Part shown: positions 37,926 to 38,750 of the stretch, one piece after another
Layout of the letters: the number at the start of each line of letters is the position of its first letter
Position numbering within the stretch: the first letter of the stretch is position 1
DNA from: DATCZS01 sp036525795
GTDB taxonomy: Bacteria > Actinomycetota > Acidimicrobiia > Spongiisociales > ZC4RG35
DNA: 38,750 bases
Reading direction: 5' to 3'
Assembly (NCBI GenBank): GCA_036525795.1
Contig: DATCZS010000129.1
Span: 1-38,750, forward strand
The notes under the pieces: model-generated
What the model saw: the letters and a program-made list of their open reading frames with translations, nothing else
The model's database searches: none
Told to the model about the DNA's origin: nothing
Position numbers and translations under genes: made by a program

Positions 37926-38750
37926 CCGGGAGCGCCGGGGTCGTCTTCGACGGCGCCGATATCGGAGAGTTTCTCTCGGCGCTCAGGGCCGAGAGGGGCC
38001 TGGCCGACAACACGGTCGCCGCATACCGGCGGGATCTGCGCCAGTACCTCGGATTCGTCGATGGGGCCGGGGTGGAGCCGGACACCGTGGGCGGCTACAT
38101 CGCCGAATTGACCAGAGCCGGCCTCTCCACCGCCACGATCGCCCGAAAGGTGGCGGCGATCCGCACGTTTCACCGCTTTCTCGTCGATGAGGGTCGCACC
38201 GATGTCGATCCGACGTTGCTGGTGCGCAGCCCGAAGCGTCCCGATGCGGTGCCCAAGGCGCTCGACGTCGACGAGGCGATCGCGCTCGTGGAGGCCCCGG
38301 ACGTGTCCACCCCGGCGGGGAGGCGCGACCGGGCCATGCTGGAGGTGCTCTACGGCACAGGGTGCCGCGTGTCCGAGCTTCTGGGGTTGGATCTGGGTGA
38401 CCTCGACCTGGAGGACGGAGTCACCCGCGTCATCGGGAAGGGAGACAGGCAACGAACCGTGCCGCTTGGGCGACAGGCGGTGGCTTCCATCCGGGACTGG
38501 CTGGCGGATCGGCTCGAGCTGGGGCCCCGATCAGATGCGCTGTTCGTGAGCCTCAGAGGGTCCAGACTCAGCAGGCAGGCGGTGTTCGAGATGGTTCGGG
38601 CGAATGCGGTGAGGGCGGGGCTGGAGCCGGCCCGGGTGTCGCCTCACGTGCTGAGGCACTCGGCGGCCACCCACATGATCGAGGCCGGCGCGGATCTGCG
38701 AGTGGTTCAAGAATTGCTGGGTCACGCTAACGTGAGGACAACGCAGATCT
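37922..38750 (+). CDS. xerD: Tyrosine recombinase XerD (3' end beyond window)
   Basis: XerC/XerD resolve chromosome dimers at dif. From GTG 37922, which overlaps the ald stop, 276 codons run to the window end without a stop. The N-terminal core-binding domain (FLSALRAERGLADNTVAAYR, ARKVAAIRTFHRFLVDEGR) is followed by the catalytic domain with Arg in YGTGCRVSELLGL, Lys in VIGKGDRQRTVPL, the HxxR of SPHVLRHSAATH, and the GH of LLGHANVRTTQI. Only the nucleophilic Tyr and last ~20-25 residues are missing. Location after pyrG-Nudix matches M. tuberculosis xerD (Rv1701). Confidence 0.93.
   Translation, partial: MTGSAGVVFDGADIGEFLSALRAERGLADNTVAAYRRDLRQYLGFVDGAGVEPDTVGGYIAELTRAGLSTATIARKVAAIRTFHRFLVDEGRTDVDPTLLVRSPKRPDAVPKALDVDEAIALVEAPDVSTPAGRRDRAMLEVLYGTGCRVSELLGLDLGDLDLEDGVTRVIGKGDRQRTVPLGRQAVASIRDWLADRLELGPRSDALFVSLRGSRLSRQAVFEMVRANAVRAGLEPARVSPHVLRHSAATHMIEAGADLRVVQELLGHANVRTTQI

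Noticed and set aside
37922..38750. XerD gene as an element integrase
   Set aside because: Position after pyrG-Nudix matches the conserved chromosomal xerD, and no att-like repeat or cargo accompanies it.

Overview
This is a high-GC actinobacterial chromosome segment, about 38.75 kb, with almost no non-coding DNA and many 1-4 nt start/stop overlaps (NTGA type). A complete Pup-proteasome locus (Mpa/ARC, Dop, Pup ending in GGQ, PrcB, PrcA, PafA, PafB, PafC) places it in Actinobacteria. Gene order matches two blocks of the Mycobacterium tuberculosis genome (roughly Rv2118c-Rv2092c and Rv1692-Rv1701). The accessory content and frequent apparently leaderless starts suggest a deep-branching class such as Acidimicrobiia. 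That placement is inference, not proven from the window.

Layout. 1-2802: glycolytic cluster pgk (3' part only)-tpiA-gpmA, then secG and tRNA-Leu(GAG) with a terminator. The first 37 bases are an exact copy of tpiA sequence, so the left edge looks chimeric. 2803-6600: small membrane proteins, a lipoprotein, an MFS exporter and a Holin-X-like pair; a decayed copy of the tRNA-Leu 3' end lies 540 bp downstream of the tRNA. 6600-9020: a 31-residue membrane miniprotein, TtuB-like ubiquitin-fold sulfur carrier, TtuA-like tRNA thiolase and TrmI. This looks like a tRNA T-arm modification operon (position 54 thiolation and m1A58). 8993-9575: an antisense remnant of a four-helix-bundle protein gene, a repeat array and a ferredoxin gene. 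9673-18133: the Pup-proteasome operon and the PafBC regulator. 18203-23397: zinc-ribbon protein, TatA/B, TatC, HelY helicase, lipid kinase. 23419-27260: DUF4193 protein, polyprenol-phosphate mannosyltransferase-like enzyme, GNAT, Nudix, unknown protein, M20 hydrolase. 27253-38750: HAD phosphatase, rhomboid (opposite strand), Rv1693-like small protein, TlyA, NadK, RecN, crotonase, acyl-CoA synthetase, PyrG, Nudix, alanine dehydrogenase and XerD (cut by the window end).

How it works together. Mpa unfolds pupylated substrates into the PrcAB core; Dop activates Pup (Gln to Glu) and removes it; PafA ligates it; PafBC is the co-directional WYL transcription regulator pair. A second ubiquitin-fold protein (TtuB-like) sits about 2.5 kb upstream of mpa beside its thiolase partner.

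The least explained signals are non-coding. Degenerate tandem arrays with a strict 7-bp period occupy several gaps between fdx and tatA (9264-9305, 14566-14635, about 16105-16132, 16245-16279, 18608-18733). There is also a large two-part hairpin at 18511-18585, and a recurrent TANNNT-7 nt-start arrangement indicating leaderless transcripts.
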